Position numbers and translations under genes: made by a program. A DNA stretch of 64,000 nucleotides from Acidobacteriota bacterium (lineage in GTDB: Bacteria > Acidobacteriota > Terriglobia > Bryobacterales > Bryobacteraceae): contig JACPNQ010000009.1 in NCBI GenBank assembly GCA_016185425.1, forward strand, positions 124,001 to 188,000, in the 5' to 3' direction. Below the pieces are notes generated by a model. The model was not told where the DNA came from. It did no database searches and saw only the letters and a program-made list of their open reading frames with translations. Below, piece by piece: positions 10,759-17,940 of this stretch (the first letter of the stretch is position 1; each line of letters starts with the position of its first letter).

Positions 10759-12066
10759 TCAGGCTTGGCACATCCGATATACCTTCAAGATGTTGTGCGC
10801 CGCGCACACCACGGCCCACTCGGCGCGCACTTTCGCCAAACCTCGGAATGAAAACCGTCGAAACCCTCGCGCCTCTTTAATCTGCCCGAACACTGGCTCC
10901 ACAAATGCTTTGCGCGCCGCGTATATCGCAGCCCCCGCTTTGGTCTGCAACTTCCGCGTCATTCGTTCCACCCGGTTCGCCTTCGCCGGTACTCGCCCGC
11001 GCGGACTCTTCGTCTTCTCTCCGTGCTTCTGCCGTCCCGTTGCAATGAAGGCTTCGATCCGCTTTTCCGGCTCGGCCTCGGCCGCCAAATATTGCAGATT
11101 GCCGTCCGAACAATAGCCGCTGTCAGCCAGCAACTCTGTCGGCCGTTGTCCGGATTGCTCTTCCACTGCTTTCATCATCGGCACAACCTGCTGCACGTCG
11201 TTACCGGCCTGGGTAACCGCTTGCCCAACGATCAATTGGAAATTCGGCTCTACCGCGATCTGCGCGTTGTAGGCTTGCACAAATCCGTCAGTGGACTTCA
11301 TGATCCGTGACTCTGGATCGGTGAAGTTATGCTGCGCCTTGGCTTGCGGTTCTGCCTGGTCAGCCGCCTTGCCGGCGGCTTCGGCCTCCGCCTTGGCACG
11401 CGCCTCCAACACCTTCATCGCTTCGCGAATCCGCCTCAACCGCGACTCCTGTCGTTGCAACTCCTCCGGCATCTCATCACCGTGCCTGTCCTTGCCATAC
11501 AACTCATCCTCGGCGGCGTCGGCTGCCTCGGCACGGGCCAGCATCTCTCGCACCTGCTCGGCGATCCGCTCGTCCTGTTCCTTCATCCGCGCGTAGCTCA
11601 TCGCTTTATGTTTACTGGCGTTGGCTTTCACCTTCGTGCCGTCCAGGGCTACCCGTCCCAGCTTCATCGCCCCGGCTTCCAACGTAATCCGCAGCACCTG
11701 CTGGAAAAACCCTTCCAGGGCTTGCAGGTGTATCTTTCGGAAATCGGCGATTGTCCGGAAGTCGGGCTGGTTCCCGGCGGCCAACACCCGGAATGCGACA
11801 TCTTCCACCAATCGGCGTTGGATTTTCCGGGCGCTGTAGACGCCCACGCAATAGCCGTATACCAACACCTTCGTCATCATCCGCGGGTCGTACGGCGGTT
11901 GCCCGCGCAGTTCCTTCTCGTACACCGCGTAGATTGCGCTCAGATCCAGCTGATCCACAACGTCGCTGACGAAATATGCCAGGTGGTTCTCGGGGAGCCA
12001 TTCCTGCAGGCTCGGCGGCAAGAGCAGGTCTTGCTCAGGCTGATAGGGTCGGTAGCCCTTCGACAT
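10759..12066 (-). CDS. IS1182-family transposase
   Basis: 435 residues, full length. The N-terminal domain starts MSKGYRPYQPEQDLLLPPSL, typical of the family. The DDE catalytic core is seen in VALDGTKVKANASKHKAMSY (first Asp), LLADSGYCSDGNLQY (second Asp) and AFVEPVFGQIKEARGFRRF (Glu). A long charged helical insertion (about 165-250) lies between the first two. There is no frameshift or internal stop, so the element may still be active. The start lies 65 bases inside the right inverted repeat. Confidence 0.93.
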   Translation of the reverse strand: MSKGYRPYQPEQDLLLPPSLQEWLPENHLAYFVSDVVDQLDLSAIYAVYEKELRGQPPYDPRMMTKVLVYGYCVGVYSARKIQRRLVEDVAFRVLAAGNQPDFRTIADFRKIHLQALEGFFQQVLRITLEAGAMKLGRVALDGTKVKANASKHKAMSYARMKEQDERIAEQVREMLARAEAADAAEDELYGKDRHGDEMPEELQRQESRLRRIREAMKVLEARAKAEAEAAGKAADQAEPQAKAQHNFTDPESRIMKSTDGFVQAYNAQIAVEPNFQLIVGQAVTQAGNDVQQVVPMMKAVEEQSGQRPTELLADSGYCSDGNLQYLAAEAEPEKRIEAFIATGRQKHGEKTKSPRGRVPAKANRVERMTRKLQTKAGAAIYAARKAFVEPVFGQIKEARGFRRFSFRGLAKVRAEWAVVCAAHNILKVYRMCQA

Positions 12067-12135
12067 ACGACATTATCGCCCAATTCTGTTTTATCTATTC
12101 CCGCCAAGTGGAGGAATTCTCGGACACACTCCTAG

Positions 12136-12428
12136 GCTGCAAAAAGGAATCGCAGATCGGCGCGCCTGATCCGGCGCACATCAGCACGAGCTATGTTGAA
12201 CGCGCCAACCTCACGATGCGCATGGGTATGCGCCGCTTCACCCGGTTGACGAACGCGTTCAGCAAGAAAGTCGAAAACCACGCCGCCGCAATCGCTCTGC
12301 ACTTCATGTATTACAACTTCGCCCGTAAGCATCAGACGTTGAAGATGACACCCGCGATGGCTGCCGGAGTCACGAACAAACAGTGGACCGTCGATGACAT
12401 CGTTGCGTTGCTCGAAGAATCAAACTGA
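12136..12428 (+). pseudogene. IS1-type transposase, C-terminal fragment
   Basis: About 97 residues in one frame match the C-terminal third of IS1-like DDE transposases: PDPAHISTSYVERANLTMRM, then RRFTRLTNAFSKKVENHAAA and ALHFMYYNFARKHQTLKMTP. The catalytic Glu of the DDE triad falls in the SYVERANLTMR block; the first two Asp are missing. The fragment begins exactly at the CTAG bordering the IS1182 element, and no N-terminal part is found left of that element, so 5' sequence has been lost rather than merely interrupted. Confidence 0.78.
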
Positions 12429-12447
12429 CCAAAATCAAGGACCGACT

Positions 12448-12807
12448 AACTTCGCAAGGATCAAAACGGGCACAAGCACCGATATTTTCAAACGCGCCCT
12501 GGCTCCCGCGAAAAAGATGGATCGCGGAGATCGCCTGACTCCCGAGATGCGAATCACGTTTGAGGACCTCGCCGAATTGATCCGGGCGATGACCGCGAGG
12601 CGTGTGGAAATCATTGTCGCCGTCAGAAAACAAGCAGCCGCCGTATCTGACATTGCAAAGCTCCTGCATCGTGACGGCGCAGCCGTCGCCCGCGACGTGA
12701 AAGTTCTCGAGGCGCTGGGATTGCCGACGACCACGCTCGAAAAAAACCGGCCACGGAGGGCGCAAGATCGTACGGCCGACAAGTACGAACTGGTCGCCAC
12801 CATATAG
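12448..12807 (+). pseudogene. Winged-helix DNA-binding protein (HVO_A0114/MarR-like), probably damaged
   Basis: From about 12475 the frame reads DIFKRALAPAKKM, then MRITFEDLAELIRAMTARRV and ARDVKVLEALGL. This resembles the small predicted regulators of the HVO_A0114 (COG4190) group, in which a helix-turn-helix is followed by a Gly-His-Gly-containing wing and a short C-terminal strand. The first in-frame ATG is at 12517 or 12547; an upstream ATG at 12394 lies inside the IS1 remnant and is unlikely. After a run of seven A (12740-12746) the expected wing TGHGGRKIVRP is found in the next frame, while DKYELVATI is back in the first frame. That suggests two compensating indels. Target unknown. Confidence 0.5.
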
Positions 12808-12980
12808 CACCCCCACCACAAACGCATACATTAAGAGTCCTTATTCACAGATCTAAAAAATAAAGCTATCTCCCACTGCATCAATATTATACAGCCGATC
12901 CAACCATCCAAACAATCCGTTTTCCCCACCCAATCTGCTATTAATCAAATAGAAGAGCGCCCCGCGCTCCCAACAAATCC

Positions 12981-13026
12981 AAAGGCCTCTCCGGCGACCG
13001 ACCAGGTCCAGCCCGAGAGGCCTTTT
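12981..13026 (+). terminator. Strong hairpin with T-run just before the 13051 gene
   Basis: AAAGGCCTCTC (12981-12991) pairs perfectly with GAGAGGCCTTT (13015-13025). A mismatch and three more base pairs (GGC/GCC) extend the stem inward, and TTTT ends it. It looks like an intrinsic terminator for the region upstream, but it ends only 25 bases before the next ATG. If the gene's promoter lies upstream of it, it would act as an attenuator. The rest of 12808-13050 is AT-richer than its surroundings and shows no gene. Confidence 0.7.
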
Positions 13027-13050
13027 CATTTCCAGACCAAGGAGAAACTT

Positions 13051-13818
13051 ATGACCAACGAAGAACGCGCCCAAATCGCCCGCGAAAACGGCGCCAAGTC
13101 CAAAGGCCCCGTCACCCCCGAAGGCAAAGCCAAATCCAGCCGCAATGCCATCAAATCCGGCGACTACGCCACCAACCTCGCACTGTTCGTCCCTCCTCAC
13201 TCCGCCGTTCTCTGCAATGAGGACCGTCAGGCATACGCCAGCCTCATCGACGATCTGATCGACACCTACGAGCCCGTCAACTCGCTCGCCCTCTCTATCG
13301 TCCAGGGCATCGCCATCGCACGTTGGGAAATCATCCGCCTTCGCACCTGCATCACCACGCACTGGAACCTCGCCCTCATTCAAAATGCCCAAAAACCCAG
13401 CACGCTCATTCCGGAACTCGCCGAAGTGCAGGCAGTGACAAACGCTTCCGGTGAACTCTACGCATCTTCGGGCGCCGTGCGGCACATCAACCGCCAGATC
13501 GACCAGCTTGAACTTCGCATTACCCGGCTCGAACGCCGCCTCAAGTTCGTCCAGGTCAACTACCCCAAAACGGCCGAAAAACGAACCGCGCCAATCGAGG
13601 CTGCCGATGTTGAAAACACGCCACTTACACCCGCGGCGCCCGTGGAATCGATGGAAAACGAACCGCCCATTTACATCACCGAAAACAAGCCGGCCGTCAT
13701 CGAAGCGTACAAAATGCAGTTCCCAGGCCGCAAAATCGTAATTCTCAACCCCGACCATGTCGCCAAAGGCATCGAAATCGACGACGACATGCCGGTCGCC
13801 CCTAGAAAAGTGGCATGA
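13051..13818 (+). CDS. SxGPxTPEGK-family protein, unknown function (copy 1)
   Basis: 255 residues, start supported by AAGGAG 7 bases upstream. Residues 8-35 carry the motif ARENGAKSKGPVTPEGKAKS followed by SRNAIKSG. The next conserved block is EDRQAYASLIDDL, then a helical region (about 75-180) with AIARWEIIRLR and a final helix INRQIDQLELRITRLERRL. The C-terminal 70 residues are Pro/Glu-rich and end with KMQFPGRKIVILNP. The copy at 49043 shares motif, block order and spacing. I know such proteins only as hypothetical entries in acidobacterial genomes. It is soluble, with no signal peptide, and is preceded by a terminator-like hairpin and mobile-element debris. Confidence 0.75.
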   Translation: MTNEERAQIARENGAKSKGPVTPEGKAKSSRNAIKSGDYATNLALFVPPHSAVLCNEDRQAYASLIDDLIDTYEPVNSLALSIVQGIAIARWEIIRLRTCITTHWNLALIQNAQKPSTLIPELAEVQAVTNASGELYASSGAVRHINRQIDQLELRITRLERRLKFVQVNYPKTAEKRTAPIEAADVENTPLTPAAPVESMENEPPIYITENKPAVIEAYKMQFPGRKIVILNPDHVAKGIEIDDDMPVAPRKVA

Positions 13819-13871
13819 AACACTGACAACTTACTCTCGGCCTGGGGCGGACATACTCGAAGTGTGCCTAT

Positions 13872-16070
13872 CTATCGCTCCAAAGCCACACCAAACGGCC
13901 GCGCCAGCGCGCGCAACTTCACCCCGTCAAACTCCACAACGTCTCCACTTACTCTCCCACCTACTCGCCGGCCCTCGAATTGCCCCTCCGCCTCGCTGAC
14001 GGTCAACTTACCGGCGCTATCCCACTTATATGCACCCCTAAGCCAATCCGCCGGCCCCCCAGTCATCCGCGCGGTCCCCGAAACCATCAACCTTCCCCTC
14101 CCCGCAACCCGCCAATCGCTCTCCACCACTCCGCCCTCCCACACAAGACCCGTCAGCCGCCCCGCCACCTCCGCATCGCCGCCAAGCCGCACCACTCCGG
14201 ACGCCCGGACCTTCGCCCCCCGCCATTCCCCCGTCACCGCCTGCAACGTCACCTTCTCCCCCTCCCGCCACACCGTCGCGCGGACGTTCTCCAGTACCCC
14301 AACCCTATGAGCCCGGATCTCCGCCTCCGCCGCCCCGCTTTGCCGCCGTTCCCCACCCATCCCCAAGGCTCGCGACAGAAACCCGGTCCCCCTCCACAAT
14401 GGCCCCAGCACGCGCTCCAGATCCTCCAGCTCCACCTCCTCGGCGTCCATCGACAATCGGTGCGGCCGCACCGCCCCAGCCTCATACCGGTAACTCCCCG
14501 ACCACGCCAACCCTCCCACGCTCGCGCGCAGTGCCGGCATCGTCAGCCGCTGCTGCTGCCATAACACCGTCGCAGCCGTCACCTTCACCGGCACAGCCAG
14601 CTCCGGCACCACCAGCTCCGCGCTCCGTACCTCCAACTGCCCCTTCCAAACGGGCGCCTCCATCCCCACCTGCCCCACCGTCAGCGCCCCCCGTATCTGC
14701 CCCGCCGTAAAGTCCTCCACCCACTCAGCCCGCAGCCCCAACGCCTTCATCCACCGCTGCAGCTTCTTTAGCTCATGCTGCTCTTTGCTCGCCCCGCGGC
14801 ATTCCCAGGCCAACTCCGCCAGCCGGTAGTCGCACTCCACCTGCAGCGGCTGCCCGTCCAATTCCAGCTTCGCCGGCGACAGCCGCAGCACGCCGTCTCG
14901 CCACTCGCCCTTGAGCTCGTCCGCCTGCAGCCGGCTGCCCTCGCCCCATGTCCAATCCAACGCCGCCAATGTCGCCGAACCTGTTGCAGCCGCGCTGCTC
15001 TCCGCCACCCAACCGCCATCCAGCCACCCCGCCAGCTTCATCCCGTTGAAGTCCGCTCCCGGCGGCCGCAGCCACTCCGCCATCGGAGCCATCGAAAGCT
15101 CCTTCGCCGCCACCTCCGCCCGCCACGCCGGCTGCGTCAGAAACCGCTCCAGCTTTACATTCACCCGCAATGGCCGCTTCGGGTCTGTCTCCAACACCAG
15201 CGTCTGCGCCCCTAGTGCCAGCGTGCCCGTGTACCCCACAGACACCGACGCCGCCCGCGGCGGCTGCGTCCAGTGGTGCAGCTCGGTTAAATCCAGTTGC
15301 CCCTTGATCTGCAACGCCGACACCGGCCCGCTGATCTCCGCCCGGCTCTTCACCGCCCCCTGGACCCCGAGGTCCGGCGATCCGGCAAGTTGCGCCAGCT
15401 CCTGCAAGGCGCTCCGCTCCAATTGGACCTGGAGGTCGACCCTTGGCTCACTGGGCGTATCGCGAAGCCTCCCCTGTGCGGTCACTCGCCCCAACCCTCT
15501 AGCCATCCGGTCCGTCCGCGCCATCTCGCCCACAAACCAGATGTCGAAGGTCCCCTCCCCGGACGACGAGAAGTCGATGTCCGCGTCAGTGAAGTAATAG
15601 GCCGACTTCCGGTCTTCCAGCTTAAAGTTCAGCCGCCCCCGCCTGACCTGCAGCTCCGGCATCCGCGCCGGTGTCCCGCCATTCACTCCTGGAGCCGTCC
15701 CCGTCCCCCGGAAGTTCCAGGCGCCGTCGGCCCGTCTCATCAGGTTGACGTGTGGCTTATCCAGGCGAAGGCTGGAAAACTCCAGCCGGCCCGCCAGCAG
15801 GCTCAGAATCCGGATACGGACCACCAGGTCATCCACATAGGCAAACGGCTCCGCCGAGATCTCCGGCCGTTCGTGGATCAGGACCTTTCGGACACTGAAC
15901 CCCGGGCCCGTCAGCAGATGAATCCGAACCGCCCCAATCTCGACTTTCCGGCCAAGAGCCGATTCCAACCCCGCCCGAATCCGGGGCCCAAACCGGTCGG
16001 CATTCAGAAACGGCGCCCCTCCCAACACCACCACCAGGCCCAGCACAAGCCAGCCAAGCCGCCGCTTCAT
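13872..16070 (-). CDS. AsmA-like envelope protein
   Basis: 732 residues. One N-terminal membrane helix (MKRRLGWLVLGLVVVLGGAP) is followed by the AsmA opening: an Asp/Arg-containing loop, then LESALGRKVEIGAVRIHLL and LEFSSLRLDKPHVNLMRRAD. The rest is a long repetitive beta-rich periplasmic region, as in AsmA/YhdP-type proteins thought to move or organise lipids between membranes. Its ATG overlaps the stop of the MocA-like gene (ATGA), so it is the last gene of an XdhC-MocA-AsmA operon. That partnership is unexpected and may only reflect shared transcription. Confidence 0.82.
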   Translation of the reverse strand: MKRRLGWLVLGLVVVLGGAPFLNADRFGPRIRAGLESALGRKVEIGAVRIHLLTGPGFSVRKVLIHERPEISAEPFAYVDDLVVRIRILSLLAGRLEFSSLRLDKPHVNLMRRADGAWNFRGTGTAPGVNGGTPARMPELQVRRGRLNFKLEDRKSAYYFTDADIDFSSSGEGTFDIWFVGEMARTDRMARGLGRVTAQGRLRDTPSEPRVDLQVQLERSALQELAQLAGSPDLGVQGAVKSRAEISGPVSALQIKGQLDLTELHHWTQPPRAASVSVGYTGTLALGAQTLVLETDPKRPLRVNVKLERFLTQPAWRAEVAAKELSMAPMAEWLRPPGADFNGMKLAGWLDGGWVAESSAAATGSATLAALDWTWGEGSRLQADELKGEWRDGVLRLSPAKLELDGQPLQVECDYRLAELAWECRGASKEQHELKKLQRWMKALGLRAEWVEDFTAGQIRGALTVGQVGMEAPVWKGQLEVRSAELVVPELAVPVKVTAATVLWQQQRLTMPALRASVGGLAWSGSYRYEAGAVRPHRLSMDAEEVELEDLERVLGPLWRGTGFLSRALGMGGERRQSGAAEAEIRAHRVGVLENVRATVWREGEKVTLQAVTGEWRGAKVRASGVVRLGGDAEVAGRLTGLVWEGGVVESDWRVAGRGRLMVSGTARMTGGPADWLRGAYKWDSAGKLTVSEAEGQFEGRRVGGRVSGDVVEFDGVKLRALARPFGVALER

Positions 16071-16636
16071 GTCAAACGCTCCCGCACCGCCGCATACCCC
16101 TCCGGATCGTCGGCGTCCATCACCACTCCCGGGTCGTCAACCTCCACAAACGATCGCGCAAAGGTCCTCACTACGTCTCGGGCCGCTCCGTCGGCCGGAG
16201 TCGCCAACAGAGCCTCGGCCACCGCGCGCCGCACCCATACTGGATGCCCATGCCGCCCTTCAAACGACGGCTGCACGACCATCCCTGGTCCTCCCGCCGC
16301 CACCAGTCGAACGGTCGCCTCGCGGACATGCGCGTAGTCCACCGGGCTGAACAGAACCGCCTCTCCCGCAACCGCCGACAGCCCCGTCTGCAGCGAGCTC
16401 AGTTGCCCGCGGTCCGCGTCCGCGTTGTACACGACCCGCGCCTCACCCAGTCGCTGGCACTCCCCCAAAAGTTCCTCCGCTCCCGGCCGCAGTACCACCA
16501 CGACCTCCGGGCACACCGCTCCAAACAGCCGAATCAGCCGGTCCAAATACGTCTCCTCACCCCACCGCAACAACGCCTTCGGGAACCCCATCCGCCGCGA
16601 CAACCCAGCGGCCAAAATCACGCCGGACGGCCTCAC
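16067..16636 (-). CDS. MobA/MocA-like nucleotidyltransferase (molybdenum cofactor cytidylyltransferase type)
   Basis: The likely start is the GTG at 16636, which overlaps the XdhC stop (GTGA) and places GVILAAGLSRRMGFPK at the N-terminus. A longer ORF from 16693 would run into XdhC. The 189 residues have the NTP-transferase signature LAAGxSxRMGxPK, NADADRGQLSSLQTGL, FSPVDYAHV (metal-binding Asp) and GRHGHPVWVRR. MocA-type enzymes add CMP to molybdopterin for xanthine-dehydrogenase-family enzymes. Adjacency to XdhC supports this over MobA. No molybdoenzyme is in the window. Confidence 0.85.
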   Translation of the reverse strand: MRPSGVILAAGLSRRMGFPKALLRWGEETYLDRLIRLFGAVCPEVVVVLRPGAEELLGECQRLGEARVVYNADADRGQLSSLQTGLSAVAGEAVLFSPVDYAHVREATVRLVAAGGPGMVVQPSFEGRHGHPVWVRRAVAEALLATPADGAARDVVRTFARSFVEVDDPGVVMDADDPEGYAAVRERLT

Positions 16637-17469
16637 TTCAATAGCGCTCTCGAAGCTTCGGTCTGGAAGATCGACTTCGAATGCTCCCGCCACGCCGCAT
16701 CCGGGTTCCGCCGCGCCGCGATCATCTCGGCCACCACCGACACCGCAATCTCTTCCGGCGTGATCGCCCCAATCTCAAATCCCATCGGCGCAAACAAACG
16801 GTCCAGCCCCGTCCTCGGCACGCCCTCTTTCTCGAGCTCCTTCATCACCCCGATCACCTTCCGCCGGCTCCCGATCATCGAGATGTACCGCGCCGGCGTC
16901 GACAGCGCCCACCGCAGCACCCGCATGTCGTCCCGATGCCCGCGCGTAACGATGATCAGGTAGCTGGTATCCCGGATCGTTAGCTTCGGGAACAGGTCCT
17001 CATACTCCTCGGCGTGGATCTCCTCCGCTTCGGGGAACCGCTCGCGGCTGGCGTACTGCTCCCGATTGTCGATCACGGTGACAGAGAACCCGGCCAGCGT
17101 CGCTACCTTGCTCAGGCTCTTCGAGATGTGACCCGCCCCGAAGATATAAGCCTTCGGCTGAGGAACGATGGCTTCCACGAACACCTCCAGTTGCCCTCCG
17201 CAGATCAGCCCGTTATCGTAGGCGGCGTCCTGGCCCAGCGAGAACTTCATCTGGCGCGGCCTCTCGGTGGCGATTACCTCTCGCGCGGCGTTCCAAACCT
17301 CCGCCTCCACACACCCGCCGCCGATCGTTCCCAGCATTGACCCATCCTCCCGTACGAGGAGCTTGGCGCTTTCGTAGCTCGGGATCGACCCGTTCACCTG
17401 CACAATGGTCGCCAGGGCGCATTTCTGCCCGATTCGCCGTAGCCGAACGATCTCGTCAAACAGGTCCAT
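16633..17469 (-). CDS. XdhC-family molybdoenzyme maturation protein
   Basis: 278 residues from ATG 17469. An upstream ATG at 17535 would overlap the divergent gene at 17509 and adds non-homologous residues. The N-terminal XdhC_CoxI domain contains CALATIVQVNGSIPSYESAK and GTIGGGCVEAEVW. The C-terminal Rossmann-like XdhC_C domain contains YIFGAGHISKSLSKVATLAG, VIDNREQYASRERFPEA and MIGSRRK. XdhC proteins bind and deliver sulfurated molybdenum cofactor to xanthine dehydrogenase-like enzymes. First gene of the operon with MocA and AsmA. Confidence 0.9.
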   Translation of the reverse strand: MDLFDEIVRLRRIGQKCALATIVQVNGSIPSYESAKLLVREDGSMLGTIGGGCVEAEVWNAAREVIATERPRQMKFSLGQDAAYDNGLICGGQLEVFVEAIVPQPKAYIFGAGHISKSLSKVATLAGFSVTVIDNREQYASRERFPEAEEIHAEEYEDLFPKLTIRDTSYLIIVTRGHRDDMRVLRWALSTPARYISMIGSRRKVIGVMKELEKEGVPRTGLDRLFAPMGFEIGAITPEEIAVSVVAEMIAARRNPDAAWREHSKSIFQTEASRALLK

Positions 17470-17508
17470 CGGAGTAATTCTACCAGCGCCCATGCGACCA
17501 TAGAATGG

Positions 17509-17940
17509 ATGGCTGTTCAGAACCTCCAAAATCACTCCCAGCGAGTGCCCGGCTTCCTCGCGGTTGGGGCATTGCTCTTGCTGACCTTTATTGGCGGCGC
17601 CGTCAACCTCTACAAGTCAGTCGGCGATCACCAGCGGCTCTACAGCGCCGCGCTCGTTCCGGTGCTCACCGCCTGCGTCTTCTTCGTCGGCATGTTTGCC
17701 CGGCGCTTCGCGCTCAGGGCGCAGGACCGGGCCATCCGTGCCGAGGAGAGCCTACGCCATTACATCCTCACCGGCAAGCCGCTCGACGCGCGCCTCGAGC
17801 CTCTCCAGGTCGTCGCCCTCCGCTTCGCCGGCGACGACGAGTTCCCCGCCCTCGCCACACGCGCCGCCGAACAGAACCTCGCCCCGGCCGACATCAAGAA
17901 ACAAGTCAAATACTGGCGACCCGATACCTATCGGGTCTAG
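17509..17940 (+). CDS. DUF6526-like membrane protein
   Basis: 143 residues with two membrane helices (about 14-33 and 46-64) followed by a soluble helical tail. The opening QNLQNHSQRVPGF resembles DUF6526 proteins, which begin with a Q-x-x-x-N-H motif before the first helix. The tail contains LRHYILTGKPLDARLEPLQ, a pattern also typical of that family. Function unknown. It is divergent from xdhC with 39 bases between the starts. Its TAG stop is interlocked with that of thrC inside the palindrome CTAG (17937-17940), so no terminator fits between them. Confidence 0.75.
   Translation: MAVQNLQNHSQRVPGFLAVGALLLLTFIGGAVNLYKSVGDHQRLYSAALVPVLTACVFFVGMFARRFALRAQDRAIRAEESLRHYILTGKPLDARLEPLQVVALRFAGDDEFPALATRAAEQNLAPADIKKQVKYWRPDTYRV

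Larger units (their letters stand above)
10630..12131 (-). mobile_element. Complete IS1182-family insertion sequence
   Basis: A 1502-bp element bounded by inverted repeats: GAGTGTGTCCGAATATTC at 10630-10647 and its imperfect complement GAATTCTCGGACACACTC at 12114-12131. It is flanked on both sides by CTAG (10626-10629 and 12132-12135), either a target duplication or a palindromic target preference. It contains one intact transposase on the minus strand. The two flanks belong to unrelated genes (P63C and an IS1-type transposase), so the copy may have recombined with another copy after insertion. Confidence 0.88.

Noticed and set aside
12853..13758. A minus-strand frame of 301 codons opposite the 13051 gene
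   Set aside because: Gly/Phe/Val-rich shadow; the plus strand has RBS and the shared SxGPxTPEGK motif.
15297..16337. A plus-strand frame of 346 codons opposite AsmA and MocA
   Set aside because: Pro/Arg-rich, no start context, and antisense to two genes with motifs.
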